A stretch of 64,000 nt of DNA from Patella vulgata (Eukaryota > Mollusca > Gastropoda > Patellidae), in the NCBI RefSeq assembly GCF_932274485.2, contig NC_065884.2, positions 71,260,046 to 71,324,045 of the forward strand, given 5' to 3'. Below are positions 45,790 through 57,864 of this stretch, one piece after another. The notes beneath the pieces were generated by a model that had not been told where the DNA came from, searched no databases, and saw only the letters and a list, made by a program, of their open reading frames with translations. The first letter of the stretch is position 1, and the number at the start of each line of letters is the position of its first letter. Both the position numbers and the translations under genes were made by a program.

Positions 45790-46240
45790 GTTGCTTCACT
45801 CTTTCTATAAGAGTCAAATCACACGTACTTAATGAACGTGAATGATATATTTATATAAAAAAATCAATGATATTTTGGTAAAATCCTAGCCATGGTCAAA
45901 ATATCCATCAAATTCTATCTGTTTATTGACCTATGGTTGGTAGACCAAATAAGGCAATGTTCTCCCCCCTGGTCTTGGGAAATGGGCAGGTTTATTTCAT
46001 ATTTGGGATGGAAATTAACGTCAATGTCAATCTAGGACGTGCATAAATAAGGGGGTTGTAAAGGACGGTGTTGAGCGAGACTGGTCAGAGCTCACCCAGG
46101 TATTATTTATTGAGAACGAGGGACCTCGGAGTCATTCCAGCTTAACAATAAAGTTGTAGGAACCATTTAACTTGTAGAGTTATATATTACGATCACGAAG
46201 AAAACAAACACAACAAGAAAGTTCGATAGTACTACACAGC
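45790..46240 (-). repeat. Dispersed repeat G, copy 2 (LTR-like)
   Basis: Reverse of 30500-30970, with many small differences, so an old pair. No coding region beside it. Confidence 0.45.
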
Positions 46241-46542
46241 GTTTATCAGTTCCATGTGCGTTTTGTGTCATTCAATGGATGAGAAAGTAGGTAATTAGTT
46301 AATTAATATATTTTCAAGACAAACTATTCCAGATTGTATTACCCCCCCCCCCCCCCGCCCTACGAAATACCCCACCCCCAGCCCCAAACAAAGTAGCCCC
46401 CAAAATTAGGTTTGTTGTTATGGCCATCGTAACAAATAGCATAAAACCAAGTAGGAACGATCCAAACCATTAGACAAAATTCAAAGTCCTACAAAAATCG
46501 GCATAGGCAAACTAGTGTAATCAACAAATGGACTGTTGTACA

Positions 46543-46799
46543 GAGCGGCTTTTGACCCTATGACGTCAGACATTGATTAATCAATGTGCGTTGACATTTT
46601 TAGTTGTTTACCCACAGTTTTGTGCATGGCACACCAAGAACTTGCCGTAACAGACCGTTTCATTGGCTTATCTCTCTCTTCAACCAAAACGCCAGTAATA
46701 TAACAACTCTTCCAGATCCTAGTGTAATAAAGGCAAGTAAAACGAATTTTTGAACGATAAAAAACGAAACGAAATAGGATCTGTGTTTTAATCAGATTG
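46543..46799. mobile_element. MITE-A right half
   Basis: GAGCGGCTTTTGACCCTATGACGTCAG to GTGTTTTAATCAGATTG; the left half is missing. Confidence 0.85.
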
Positions 46800-46837
46800 C
46801 AAATGTTGACATTCGTAAAATATTTTTTCTGGACGAT

Positions 46838-47074
46838 AGAGAGAGAGAGTGGGAAAAATTGGGGTTTAACGTCCACTCGAGACAAAATAGGTAATTTCGG
46901 GACTAACATATGGTTTAATTTTATTTCAATAATTCGCTTGTTCGTAGGGGTCTTTAGCAGTGGGAGGAAACCGGAGGACCCGGAGACAACCCACGAGGTT
47001 GTACAGGCGATCCTACTCCTTGTCAGGCCTTATGATACAGCGCGCACGTGCTAACCATTCGGCCATCCAATCCC
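46838..47074 (-). repeat. SINE-1, reverse
   Basis: GAGAGAGAGTGGGAAAAATTGGGG to GGCCATCCAATCCCC. Flanks CTGGACGATAGAGA / CTGGATGACAGAGA are a diverged target duplication. Confidence 0.9.
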
Positions 47075-47094
47075 CTGGATGACAGAGACTAGAA

Positions 47095-48160
47095 GCATTG
47101 CTGCCTTCTAACCTATGGGTTTTGTTTTACCCGTTTAGATTACTATCTTAGAGCATTTTCAACACTGTATTCGTTGATACATTTAAACAATGAAAATAGA
47201 TAATGACCATCAGATGCTTTGGGGCTTCAATTAATTTCAATTGTAGGCGAGAAAATAAAATTATCTGACGACAATCTAAAATCTAACCTTCATAAACAAA
47301 AATGCTGTTAATAATTTGCGTTATATATATAAATAAATCAGAAATTTGTAAAGAGATGGGGATTATAAATAAAATTCACGTGTTTTCCTAATTAATTTTT
47401 TATAAAGATTGTTATAGAAAATAACTTAAGAGATGGAAACAACATGCGATCGGTAATTTCAAATTAAGTTTTATTTCTTATGGACCGTTTGTTCGTTCCT
47501 GGAGATTTACGTCCACTTCCACCAATGATTTGTGAATTACCCTCTCTTCGACGAACTCCTAGGCCGCCATCTTGCTAATTATCATTTTTTTTATGAAAAA
47601 GGTCAAAGGGTCAAGATTTATTTTAATGGCGATTATTGATTGATTGGGATAGGATCGTAAATCGTGACTGATCAATCGATCAATGAACTTTATGATCTTT
47701 CTGATTGACAGGATTGGACACTATGAGTAATACGTCATTAACTGATATTGACAGCACCCCGAGTACAATGACAAATCAACAAAATTGATAATTGACATCG
47801 AACTTGATGAAAAGAATATCCTCTATCACCCGATGTCATCGTGAACGCACCTACCCACAATTAATCCAATTAAACAGTGTAACAACCATAACGGAAGTGA
47901 TAAGGGCTAAATATATCCAAGGAATAGGAATGGTTCTTAATCATTCCTTTGAGATTAACATTGTTTTAAAAACTAACCGTGACCTATTTGAATGGGTCTA
48001 TTTTAGCATAGTTTAGTTTTAATCGCGATACATTTGTGATATTTCCGTATGTAGGTCATGTGATATGAGACAGATTAATGTCTGCGGTCTGAGATTTTAG
48101 AATTGTCACTATAGCAACATAGGAGGTGTGATGTTCTGTGTTAGTACTGTTTATTGTAAA
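47095..48160. other. Intergenic stretch, nothing recognised
   Basis: A 74-codon open frame at 47792-48016 shows no family signature. No repeat from this window. Confidence 0.45.
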
Positions 48161-48161
48161 C

Positions 48162-48434
48162 CTGAGAGAGAGATGGGGGTTTAACGTCCACTCGACACAA
48201 ACTAGGTCATTTCGGGACAAACATATTGTTCAATTTTATTTTAATAATTCACTTGCGCGTAGGGTCTTTAGCAGTGGGAGGAAACCGAAGGACTCGGAGA
48301 ACGCCCATGTGGTTGGACAGGCAACCCTACTCCTTGTCACGTACAACCGGGGAATCGAAACCACGCTAGTTGCCTCAATGACAGACCTTACGATACAGCG
48401 CACACGTGCTAACCATTCTGCCACCCAACCCTCT
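48162..48434 (-). repeat. SINE-1 full-length, reverse
   Basis: GAGAGAGAGATGGGGGTTTAACG to CTGCCACCCAACCC. Confidence 0.92.
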
Positions 48435-48523
48435 TGTAACCCGGACAAGACGGAGGATATATATAGATACATTGCATTACATAACTTTAGCCCACTTGGG
48501 GCTGTGGTGGCTCAATGAGTAAA

Positions 48524-48629
48524 GAGGGGGAGACTGAATGATTAGCACGTGCGCGCTGTACCATAAAGTCTGTCATTGAGTCAACTGGCGTGGTTTCGAT
48601 TTCCCAGTTGTACGTGACAAGGAGTAGAC
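48524..48629 (+). repeat. SINE-1 5' (tRNA-like) part
   Basis: GGGGGAGACTGAATGATTAGCACG to GTACGTGACAAGGAGTAG; body and tail lost. Confidence 0.88.
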
Positions 48630-49440
48630 GGGGCGACATATAATGTTCAGTTGAAAATTTTCGTTAAAAACTGTAGCTTCTATCGCATTTGCAAGGTTCT
48701 TCGGCAAGGCAGAGTTGTGGTTGTAATTCCGGAACAAAAACCATAACCCCAAAGCTTCACACCAAATTAAGACAATTTTGTCAAAAACTGTAGACTCTAT
48801 TAGAAATATCCAGTCAGGATGGTATCCAATAGCAAGAAATTAAATTGTTTTAAAAATGCTGGATCTACACAGATCTGCGCAATATCTGTCTTTTAGAACA
48901 ATGGCTGGAATGAGAGTATCGGTACCCTAACGGAGAATTTATATCATCTAAGGTTTTTTCTGGTACAGATTTTGATGTTGTTTGAGCGGATTTATTCGAG
49001 ATATGGATAGGAGGTGCGGGGGTAATGTTGATATAAATAGTGGTCGTAGAGAGAGAGATATATGGGGTTTAACGTGATAGCCCCCCTCCCACACACACAC
49101 GCACACACACCCACACACCCTTTACAATAACTGGACTATTTTAATACTACAGCCCTTTAATTACTTTTCCAACCGATTGGGTTGAATTACTGAAACGGAC
49201 TTTTTAGTTTTGATAACACAGCCGTTTAATTAGTTTTCTAAATTTGGTCGGATTACTGGAATAAACTTTTCAGTAATACTCTACCAATCATACGGTCTGT
49301 CGTCAAGTTAATTTCAGCCGCAGTTTCCTTCCTACCCACGTGGGTTAACCTGGTTAACACCGTAGGGTTTTTTTCGCCGGCTTCCTTATACTGCCAGCGA
49401 ATTATTAGCATGAACATTTACATTATATTCGTCTCGCCGT

Positions 49441-49791
49441 TTAAAGATACATTATGGGAGATTAGATAAAGAGTCGTCAGTTCTCATTATAATAGTTAAA
49501 AACTAGATAATGTAAAGGGAATTTGCTGAAAATTTCAGTCAAATTGAATTTTGGGCCTAGCCTCGATAATCAGTAGGATAAAAACATAGTGTCGGTTATC
49601 CATTTTTTGATTTAAACAGAAGCAGCAGACCGGGTTCTAATCCAGTAAATATCACAGGTTAGCGATGCCATCGAGAGTTGATTATGGTCTGGATAAGTTA
49701 ATTAATCTCTAATTAATAATTTAAATAACATTTCAGGCCTAAAGAAAGACCTGCAATTGGCAGATTTAGCTCTTGCGTAATGTATGTTTAA
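49441..49791 (-). mobile_element. MITE-B copy, reverse
   Basis: TTAAAGATACATTATGGGAG to GCGTAATGTATGTTTAA. Confidence 0.87.
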
Positions 49792-49848
49792 TATAATTCG
49801 GTCTTTTATCATATTATAATCTTTAAAGGCATTTAGTGATTGGGAAAC

Positions 49849-50023
49849 ACAATAACAGAACACGATTTTTATGGGAAACAATCACTGGTGTTATTCTAAA
49901 AGCACGACGTTTCGACAAGTATCCTCATTTTGCTTGATAACGTTAAGAGGATACTTGTCGAAACGTCGTGCTTTTAGAATAAAACCAGTGATTGTTTCCC
50001 CTAAAAATGTGTTCTGTTATTAT
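49849..50023. repeat. Palindrome, about 60-bp arms, Penelope-like end candidate
   Basis: GGGAAACAATCACTGGT..TTATTCTAAAAGCACGACGTTTCG is inverted as CGAAACGTCGTGC..TTAGAATAAAACCAGTGATTGTTTCCC. The loop has TTTTGCTTGATAACG. Outer AACAGAACAC/GTGTTCTGTTATT also pair. Confidence 0.8.
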
Positions 50024-50024
50024 C

Positions 50025-50715
50025 ATATTAATTTAACAAATTTATTTATCTCTACACTTCCGCGTGATCATTCTCGGCTCAATGCTAAACTAAACATTTT
50101 AATTATGGAATATTCCCCTCCAGGCGAAACAGCGCTTATTTGTCATTGAAAGATCAGGATGCTGGTTGCGGTAGATTTCGAGCCATTTATCACCAAGTTC
50201 TGACAACAGATAATTCAATTAATGCACATTTCTCCAGTCTTTGAGAAATACAACCACAGGAGTCGCCGATAATGAACCCTTTCTTTGGGCGTTTAATTTC
50301 CTGACCAGGCTGACGAGATGAGTTTATAATTCATCAGTAATTAGGCGACTGTTATATCGCTGCCAATTTATCTGCTGTTAGCTACGTGTTAAGCGACCAT
50401 TAAGACCACAAGACCAATCTCGTCACGCCGAGGTTCCGATCAAAAACCCTCGATCATTCATGGACATTTTACTACATGACAGTTTATAAAATGACATGAA
50501 TAATGGTTTGGTTTGAAGCCTCGCCAACACCACAAAACATTAATGTATGAGACTAACAGGACCAGGGGCTATGTGAGAGGGACGCAATGACGAGCTTTGC
50601 GTCATGGTTTTGAGTTTTTGCACCCCCTTTAGTTTTTGTGCCTGTGCCTCCTCACAAATGGCAAAAAATCACGCGGTTTCAATGCCGTTTTTAACATTCT
50701 AATCATAATCATAAT
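50025..50715. other. Intergenic stretch, nothing recognised
   Basis: No repeat family from this window; no supported exon. Confidence 0.45.
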
Positions 50716-50717
50716 AC

Positions 50718-51123
50718 TTAAAGAAACATTATGGGAGATAAGATAAAGAGATGGCAGTTCTCGCTATAATAGTTAAAAACTAGATAGTGTAAAGGTAATT
50801 TGCTGAAAATTTCAGTCAAATTGATCCACTATGAGCCGAGAACGAAGCGGGTGAACTTTTCGCATAGTCTCGGTCATCATTACTAAAATCATTAATATAA
50901 ACAGCATAGTCTCGATTATCCACTGTTTTGATTTAATTATCAATGGCCATTAAGCGGCATATAGGAATCTAATCCAGCCAACATCGAAGGCTACCCTTGA
51001 CATCGAGAGTTTATTATGGTCTGGATAAGTTAATTAATGTCTAATTGATAATTTAGATAACATTCCAGGCCCAAAGAAAGACTTGTAATAAGCAGATTTT
51101 GCTCTTGCATAATGCATGTTTAA
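50718..51123 (-). mobile_element. MITE-B copy, reverse
   Basis: TTAAAGAAACATTATGGGAG to CTTGCATAATGCATGTTTAA. Confidence 0.86.
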
Positions 51124-51474
51124 GCAGTGTCAATCATATAATGTGGCTCAGATACACTACAAATCGACTCTAGAGTAGCATGTTCCACACAGCCCAGTTA
51201 TACCCGGCGGCACTGGGGGTGTTCCTTATGCAAAATCACCCCCGGAGGCCACTAGATTCTGAGGCACTAGGCTTCAGCCTGCCATATCGCTGATCATAAT
51301 TATGTCATAGAAATATTTATTATTCCTAACATTAAACCAATGTTAGCCTTCACAGAGAGTGGGTTATTATATTGGTTATAAACATTTACAACAAAGACAA
51401 CTTGTTTTATTTACAACATGTAGCAGGCAGTCTATTACATCGATTATTACATCAAAGGAACATTTTGTTACATT

Positions 51475-51476
<2 letters not shown>

Positions 51477-51520
<44 letters not shown>

Positions 51521-51693
51521 TGGGGGATTTAGCAGTGGGAGGAAACCGGAGGACCCGGAGAAAACCCACGAGGTTGGACAGGCGACCATACTCCTTGTCA
51601 CGTACAACCGAGGAATCGAAACCACGCCAGTTGACTCAATGACAGACCTTATGATATAACGCACACGCGCTAACCATTCGGCCATCCAAGCCC
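51477..51693 (-). repeat. SINE-1, reverse, 3' part deleted
   Basis: About 42 bp of GA, then directly TTTAGCAGTGGGAGGAAACC to the head at GGCCATCCAAGCCCCC. Confidence 0.92.
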
Positions 51694-51761
51694 CCGGCTT
51701 GAGTCGTTTGGACATGAACGTCAAAACCGTTAGCAAACGGTACATTTCACCCTACGTTAGT

Positions 51762-51941
51762 TTTATAAAAAAAAAGTCTGGTTTTATCCAGACACCGTAT
51801 AATACAGCTTGGGACACATTCTCCATTTCCAGACGAAGACTGACGGGTTTAAGTTGTTTGAAAGGTAGAGGATTTTAAGGGCTTTTCACACAAAATTAAG
51901 CAGTTTTACTCTCCAAAATATAAACGAGATTGGCCCTTTAA
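51762..51941 (-). mobile_element. MITE-D fragment, reverse
   Basis: GGTTTTATCCAGACACCG to CGAGATTGGCCCTTTAA, the mirror of the left end at 24163. Confidence 0.82.
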
Positions 51942-52312
51942 ATATGTAAAAACAGATAAAAAATCTTTTATTCAAATCAAATAGAGTAGCCTATCGACAC
52001 ACTTATCGGCGATAATTTCAAATTTCAATAAAGCTAATTCTAATTTTGGATTGGAAGCCCGCTCTAAAATGGATGCTCGGTCCCTCGCCACCTCTGATCT
52101 AAATAGAGCAGCTTGTCGACAAAGTTAACAGCTATAATTTCAAATGTCAATATAAAAAAAAAACATTCTAATTTCATTCTATTTTTGGACACACTCCCTA
52201 AAATGGATGCCCAGGTCCTCGCCCCCCCCCCCCCCATTGGCACGTTTTACCCTGTTTTCTGTATAGGCCTACACGAACATCCATCAATGATGAACAATAT
52301 TATAGGTCATTT

Positions 52313-52672
52313 CGGGAGAGAGAGGGAGAGATAAATGGGGTTTAACGTCCACTCAACTCAGACTAGGTCATTTCGAGACTGACATATGGTTTAATTTTAT
52401 TTACATAATTCGCTTGCGCGTAGGGGTCTTTAGCAGTGGGAGGAAACCGGAGGACCCGGAGAAAACCTACGAGGTTGGACAGGCAACCCTGCTCCTTGTC
52501 ACGTACAACCGGGGATTCGAAACCACGCCAGTTAACTCAATGACAGGCCTCATGATACAGCGCGCGTAGGGGTCTTTAGCAGTAGGATGAATTCGGAGGA
52601 CCCTGAAAAAACCCACGAGGTTAAACAGGCAACCCTACGTCTTGTCACGCACCCACGGGGAATAGAAACTAA
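52313..52672 (-). repeat. Two SINE-1 copies, reverse, in tandem
   Basis: A nearly full copy 52313-52566 is followed by a partial copy (GTAGGGGTCTTTAGCAGTAGG to AATAGAAAC). Confidence 0.88.
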
Positions 52673-52925
52673 ACCCCTTGAATTTATGACATATTGTGTT
52701 TGCTAAGTCGGCTCCATATCAATCTACCAATCAAAACGCGGTATACAAAAAATTCATCCAAATCATACAGGCTATGATTATTAAGAAGTTTGTTTGGCCG
52801 TCTAATTATTATCATAATGCCGTCACAGATCGAGGACGTGCGTGTCTTTAAGCTGCCTCCACGTGTCCTCGTGTGTTTATCAGGACGTAAAATGAACCCT
52901 TACAGTTGAAATTAAATTGCTGTCC

Positions 52926-53113
52926 GGGGCCCTTATTCACGAAAACTTAAACTAAGATACAATCGAAATTTTAAGAAATACTGCAATTCGATTGGCTGAC
53001 CAATATGCAAATTGGATGTATGCAAATTGATTTTACTGGTCAGCCAATCGAATTGCAGTATTTCTTAAAATTTCGATTACATCTTAGTTTAAGTTTTCGT
53101 GAATAAGGGCCCT
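52926..53113. mobile_element. Foldback MITE-F, near-perfect palindrome
   Basis: GGGCCCTTATTCACGAAAACTTAAACTAAGAT.. is mirrored by ..ATCTTAGTTTAAGTTTTCGTGAATAAGGGCCC. Arms are about 80 bp with few mismatches around a 30-bp centre. Confidence 0.92.
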
Positions 53114-53127
53114 GGCAAACTTTTCCA

Positions 53128-53200
53128 CATAGCACACATACCTGACTTCATTATCCCGGTTGGTGCAGAAATGTTGGACGTTAAACCCCATTCCATTTAT
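53128..53200 (+). repeat. SINE-2 3' end fragment
   Basis: CATAGCACACATACCTGACTTCATTA to GTTGGACGTTAAACCCCATTCCATTT. Confidence 0.82.
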
Positions 53201-53258
53201 CCAAATTAAAGATGCGATAATCCGAATAAACAGAACGAAAATAACCCCAAAATTTTAA

Positions 53259-53615
53259 TTAAAGGGACAATAACACTCTTGCTGGCTTGACAGCCCCAGA
53301 AAATAAAAAAAATAGCCTTATTCTAAGTACTAGATGTGTTAGTGTCCTGCCTGTTGTGTAAATTATCCATTAAATCCTATTTTACTTATCAAGAGGGTTC
53401 AAAAATATTTTTAAATCCAAGTCACATTTGAAAAGGTTTACGTTAGGCTTTTGAAATCATTTAGTTGAATTTTTCCAATTTTTTAAATTAGGTGTGTTAA
53501 GATGAAATTTGTATCATGAATTAATTGGAATATTGTAAAATAGTACAATTTGTTGACCAGAATAAAGATTGGGACATATTATTCAAATACAACAAGAGTG
53601 GTATTGAGCCTTTAA
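53259..53615. mobile_element. MITE-C copy, inverted to 11485
   Basis: TTAAAGGGACAATAACACTCTTG to CAAGAGTGGTATTGAGCCTTTAA; 357 bp, TTAA-bounded. Confidence 0.9.
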
Positions 53616-54165
53616 ACATTTTCACGTCCTTTTTAGTTGTTTACGACGTCTTTTCAATACAAATTTTTATTTATAGTTGTGTGAAATTTCGATTTTCAAA
53701 TTTGATAATTAATTGCTCGAGGGCCGGTCTTGAGGATATTTTTATAGACGTTTATGTCCATAGTACAGTAGTACCCATACTTAGGCATAATTATATACGC
53801 CAATTCATAACAATAGTGAACGAATGTGTAAAAACACCACAAATGAAAAAAATGATCAGTTATATATAGTACCACATAATCGATGTATTTATGGCCATTG
53901 TTGTTTAAGAACGGGTTTTGTAATATTTATGAAAATGCCTTGCAGATATACACGCTAAACACGGGCTCAGATTTAATAATTGTTCGCGAGTTATATTTGG
54001 CATTATACTTTGAGATAATAAGACACTATAAACGCTGCTTGTTAATCGAGACTTACGCTAGTCTCGATAATCCAGAGAATCAAGGCGTGTGAAATGAATG
54101 AAATGAGATTTGACTTTCAACTTTTCGGCACCAATCCGACTAACGCATTAAGGTATACCATATCA
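53616..54165. other. Intergenic stretch, nothing recognised
   Basis: Open frames at about 53630-53869 and 53883-54092 resemble no family I know. Base composition is like the surroundings. Confidence 0.4.
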
Positions 54166-54216
54166 ATATAACCAATCCGATTAAAACACAGATCCTATTT
54201 CGTTGCGTTTTTTATA

Positions 54217-54883
54217 TACTCTTCAAAAAAGTAGGGGATATTCAGAAATAATACAAAACTGCGGAATGCACTGCCTACACATGAACATAACAGTTCATAT
54301 GGGCGGCTTATCTGACGGCCCAATTTCACTCGCGAAGAGATACACTGTAAAAAGTGAAAATGGACCGTTTAGATTTTTGTCTTAATAATGAGTAATTGCT
54401 CCACCAATCCTCAGACATTCAGCAGTTCGTCGTGGCATGCTCCTAATCAACCGTTCAATCACGATTTGGGGCAATCTGACCCACTCCACTTGCAGTGCCA
54501 GGGCCAATTCTTACAGTGTTGTCGGTTGACGTTGACGTCGACGAACACGTCCCCCGATCAAATTAAACGTAACACACTAAAGCAAAGGTACGCTAAACCG
54601 AAATCTTATGCAAGAATCGATAGGAAAGCAAACATGAATAGGACAAACCAGCAAGCGGCAGTTTTCATCAACCCTTCCTTGAAGTGTCAAATTTGACTAT
54701 GAACCCTTCCCACGTGTATGGCGCTCTTGCTTATCGCACATGCAGCTCAGTGGTTCTGTTGGGGCGATAAGTTCTTCACCGAGAACATACTCTCAAAGCA
54801 TGTCAAATGTCCATGACTATTTATCATATCACAACCTGCATAGGTATTTACATTTCAATATCCCTTACGTTTTTTGAAGAGTA
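54217..54883 (-). mobile_element. Tc1/mariner element with shortened interior
   Basis: Inverted ends TACTCTTCAAAAAAGTAGGGGATATT / AATATCCCTTACGTTTTTTGAAGAGTA between TA duplications (54215, 54884). The interior holds the start and the end of a transposase, but the middle, including the expected DDE catalytic core, is missing. Confidence 0.88.
54382..54564 (-). pseudogene. Tc1-type transposase C-terminal remnant
   Basis: Read on the minus strand: RRRQRQPTTL, a stop, then ELALALQVEWVRLPQ, RLIRSMPRRTAECL, GGAITHY and TAA at 54382-54384. This is the standard Tc1 ending (eW..iP......l..SM.rR......GG.T.Y). The gene is dead: an in-frame stop is seen at about 54511 and the catalytic core is absent. 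Confidence 0.87.
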
Positions 54884-55372
54884 TAGTTTAAAATTTCGTT
54901 TTACTTGTCTTTACTACACTAGGATCTGGAAGAGTTGTTATATAACCCGCGTTCTGGATAATAACATGAGCGTTGATTGGTTATTCAAATTTCTGACGTC
55001 ATAGGGTCAAAAGCCACCCGTATGACCTTTGAGGCGACCTTCCACTACAAGCGGTCAGATCTTCATATGTAGTGTAGGCCATCGAAAGTATAAAAAAAAA
55101 ACGAAACGAAATATAGATCTGTATTATTATCAGATTGTTATACCCAGGCTTTACGATGTACAATAATAAAGAACAATTTCTCTCTAGAATTTTTTTATTT
55201 TAAAAACACTGCCGAGGGTGGAACACAACTTCGTTTTATAAAAGAGTTTTCAAAACTTCCTTTCTACACCATACCAGGATTGATTTAAATAAAGAGTTGT
55301 CCTTTCTTGTTCGAAAATAGGAATGCAAAATGAATAAACTGAAAATTTCATATAAATTCTTTAATTCTGAGT

Positions 55373-55555
55373 GAGAGAGAGAAATGGGGTTTAACGTCCA
55401 CTCGACACTCGACACAGACTAGTTCATTTCGGGACTAACATATCGTTGAATTTATTTCAATAATTCGCTTATGCGTAGGGGTCTTTATCAGTAGGAGGGA
55501 ACCGGAGAAAACCCATGAGGTTATACAGGCGACTCTACTCCTTGTGACGTACAGA
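55373..55555 (-). repeat. SINE-1, reverse, head lost
   Basis: GAGAGAGAAATGGGGTTTAACG, doubled CACTCGACA, to TACTCCTTGTGACGTACAG. Confidence 0.88.
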
Positions 55556-55587
55556 CATGCGCAATGTAGTGTGCTATTGGATCGGGG

Positions 55588-55718
55588 GGGGGGACTTTTG
55601 CCCGGACAACGACGCTACGACCTACTATTCTATCGATTTCCAACTGTCAAGGGTTCTTTTGCGTACACACCAATGTGAGCATGGGTCCTCGGTTTTTCGT
55701 CCCACCCGAACAACTATT
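55588..55718 (-). repeat. SINE-2 middle fragment, reverse
   Basis: TTTTGCCCGGACAACGACGC to CGGTTTTTCGTCCCACCCGAAC. Confidence 0.82.
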
Positions 55719-55802
55719 CTAGGCTAAAAATGTACGCCATCTTCTTTGTATTAACATTTCATTCTCTAAGACAGCATCTTTATGTACAAATTTCCTTTAT
55801 CA

Positions 55803-56079
55803 GGGGTTGGGGTGACCGAATGGTTAGCACGTGCGCGCTGTATGATAAGGCCTGTCATTGAGTCAACTGGCGTAGTTTCGAATCCCCGGTTGTACGTGAC
55901 AAGGATAAGGGTCGCCTGTCCAACCGCGTGGGTTTTCTCCGGGTCCTCCGGTTTCCTCCCACTGCTAAAGACAGCTACGCGCAACCGCATTATGGAAATA
56001 AAATTGAACCATATGTTAGTCCCGAAATGACCTAGTTTGTGTCGAGTGGACGTTAAACCCCATTTCTCTCTCTCTCTTT
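55803..56079 (+). repeat. SINE-1 full-length
   Basis: GGGGTTGGGGTGACCGAATGG to GTTAAACCCCATTTCTCTCTC. Confidence 0.92.
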
Positions 56080-56087
56080 TCTCCGTA

Positions 56088-56534
56088 CGATCACAAGACC
56101 AATGTTGAATTGAATTGACAAATGAAATGAAATGAAATGAAATGGGGTTTAACGTCCTACTGTTCTGCTCCTAAACTGGGCTAATGAAGACGGGCATACG
56201 CCATACAGTGTGCTATGAGGAAAATTTTGCCCGGGCAGCGGCACTACGGCCTACTCTTATATCGAATTCCAACTGCCAAGGGATCTTTTACGTGCACGCC
56301 AATGTGTACACGGGACCTCGGTTTTTCGTCACATCCGAACGACTAGACAGATGTCCTTGTTAGGCCCTCCGTCCTACATCACTGACAAGGGGAAACCACG
56401 CCGGAAAATCTGAATGAACTTTCTCGGCCAATGCAGGGATCGAACACCCGACCTCCAGGCTAGCGAGCCAGCGTCTAAAATTCGTGTTTTCAATGTCAAA
56501 GATTTTTGATGATATTGAGTTAGAGACCTTAGCT
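56088..56534 (+). mobile_element. MITE-E right part split by SINE-2
   Basis: TACGATCACAAGACCAATGTTGAATTGAATTGACAAAT before and AATTCGTGTTTTCAATGTC..TTAGCTACTTTAA after the SINE match the end of 35743-36240. Confidence 0.8.
56126..56473 (-). repeat. SINE-2 near full-length, reverse
   Basis: GAAATGAAATGAAATGGGGTTTAACG to CCTCCAGGCTAGCGAGCCAGCG. Confidence 0.92.
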
Positions 56535-56904
56535 ACTTTAATCGGAGGTGTACGTTTGTTGTTTGTGATGTCTGTAAATTGTGTCTTGTCCGTTGATTTG
56601 CCTTTTGTAGTTATTTGTGTGTGATGCCGTCCCCCTTAGAAAATGTTTTCTTCAGTATTAACGCGCTTTATAAATGACGATATTATTATTATTATTATTA
56701 TTATTATACTTGCTATTACAAGCTTCACTGTGAAAGTTGAATCTCTAAAAAGGAATATTTTCAGTCCAATTTCATTCTGTATTTACAAAGATATGTGGAA
56801 TGGTGCATTTCGAACCATCGGCATTCGCTTCAAACAAATAAACAAGTCAGCACCATCTCTAAATTTTGGGTCATATCTTTTAGATTTAGTCCGAATATAT
56901 TTCA

Positions 56905-57215
56905 CGAGAGAGAGAGAGAGAGAGACGGTGCGGCGGAAGGGGGGGGGGGAGAGAAATGGGCTCCAACGTCCACTCGACACAAACTAGCACATTTAGGGAC
57001 TAACACATGGTTCGAGATTTTATTTCAATTATAATTTGCTTGTGCGTAGGGGTCTTTAGCAGTGGGAGGAAACCGAGGGACCTGGAGAAAACCCACGCGG
57101 TTGGACAAGCTATCCTACTCCTTGCCACGTTCAAAAGGGGGATCGAAACCTTGCCACTTGACTCAATGACAGACTCTGGGATGTCACGCGCACGCATTAA
57201 ACCATTAGACCCCCC
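56905..57215 (-). repeat. SINE-1, reverse, diverged
   Basis: (GA)n and a G-run, then AAATGGGCTCCAACGTCC to CATTAGACC plus poly-C. The interior is well preserved. Confidence 0.88.
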
Positions 57216-57864
57216 CCCCCACACACACACACCTCGGCCCAAATAATTAACTTAACAAATTTTAATGAAAATGAAATTGATGATCTGTGGTATGGAACGA
57301 ACGATGATCTACCCTGTAATGGAATAATCAGAACTAATTACAAATATTTCGATCAAATCGACTTACGTAATGGAGCTAGGCCTTCGTATATTTACTTGTT
57401 AATAATGAATTAATGCTCTATTTTTACCATCCGCAGATGGTAGAATACTGTAAGATAATCAATGGTCTCGCTGACTTGTGCGTCTGTTGATGTGATAATG
57501 TAATGTACAAAGCTATAAACTATACTAATGTAATTGAATATCGGCACCATTTGTAATAGATAAACTAATAGCCTCGTTTCCGCTGCAGCAGGCGTTACCT
57601 AATATCCCTACGCGTGGGTAGTTTACCCAATCACGGGAAGACTTCACGTGGACCGGAAATAGTGGTGGAAGCTTGAAGGTTTAGAGGTATGATTATAAAC
57701 AATTGGCGATAATTTGAAAGATTCGGTGGGAGATTGTTTTGTTTCACGTGGTTTTAAAAGCTTGAGGCTGGATCTAGAATTCACAAACAGAACGCGAGGC
57801 AGCGAGAAGGGACGTGAACAAAATAGTACTTGTAGATATAATTTACCTCTCGTTCTCAGAAGCC

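Larger units (their letters stand above)
54173..55137. mobile_element. MITE-A copy split by a Tc1/mariner element
   Basis: CAATCCGATTAAAACACAGATCC at the left and GATCTGTATTATTATCAGATTG at the right. The interruption sits exactly at a TA in the TTTTTATAGTT of the family sequence. Confidence 0.9.

Noticed and set aside
49920-49965. Intact hammerhead ribozyme
   Set aside because: The order TGATAA..GAAAC is suggestive, but the CUGANGA core is altered and stem II is weak in both palindromes.
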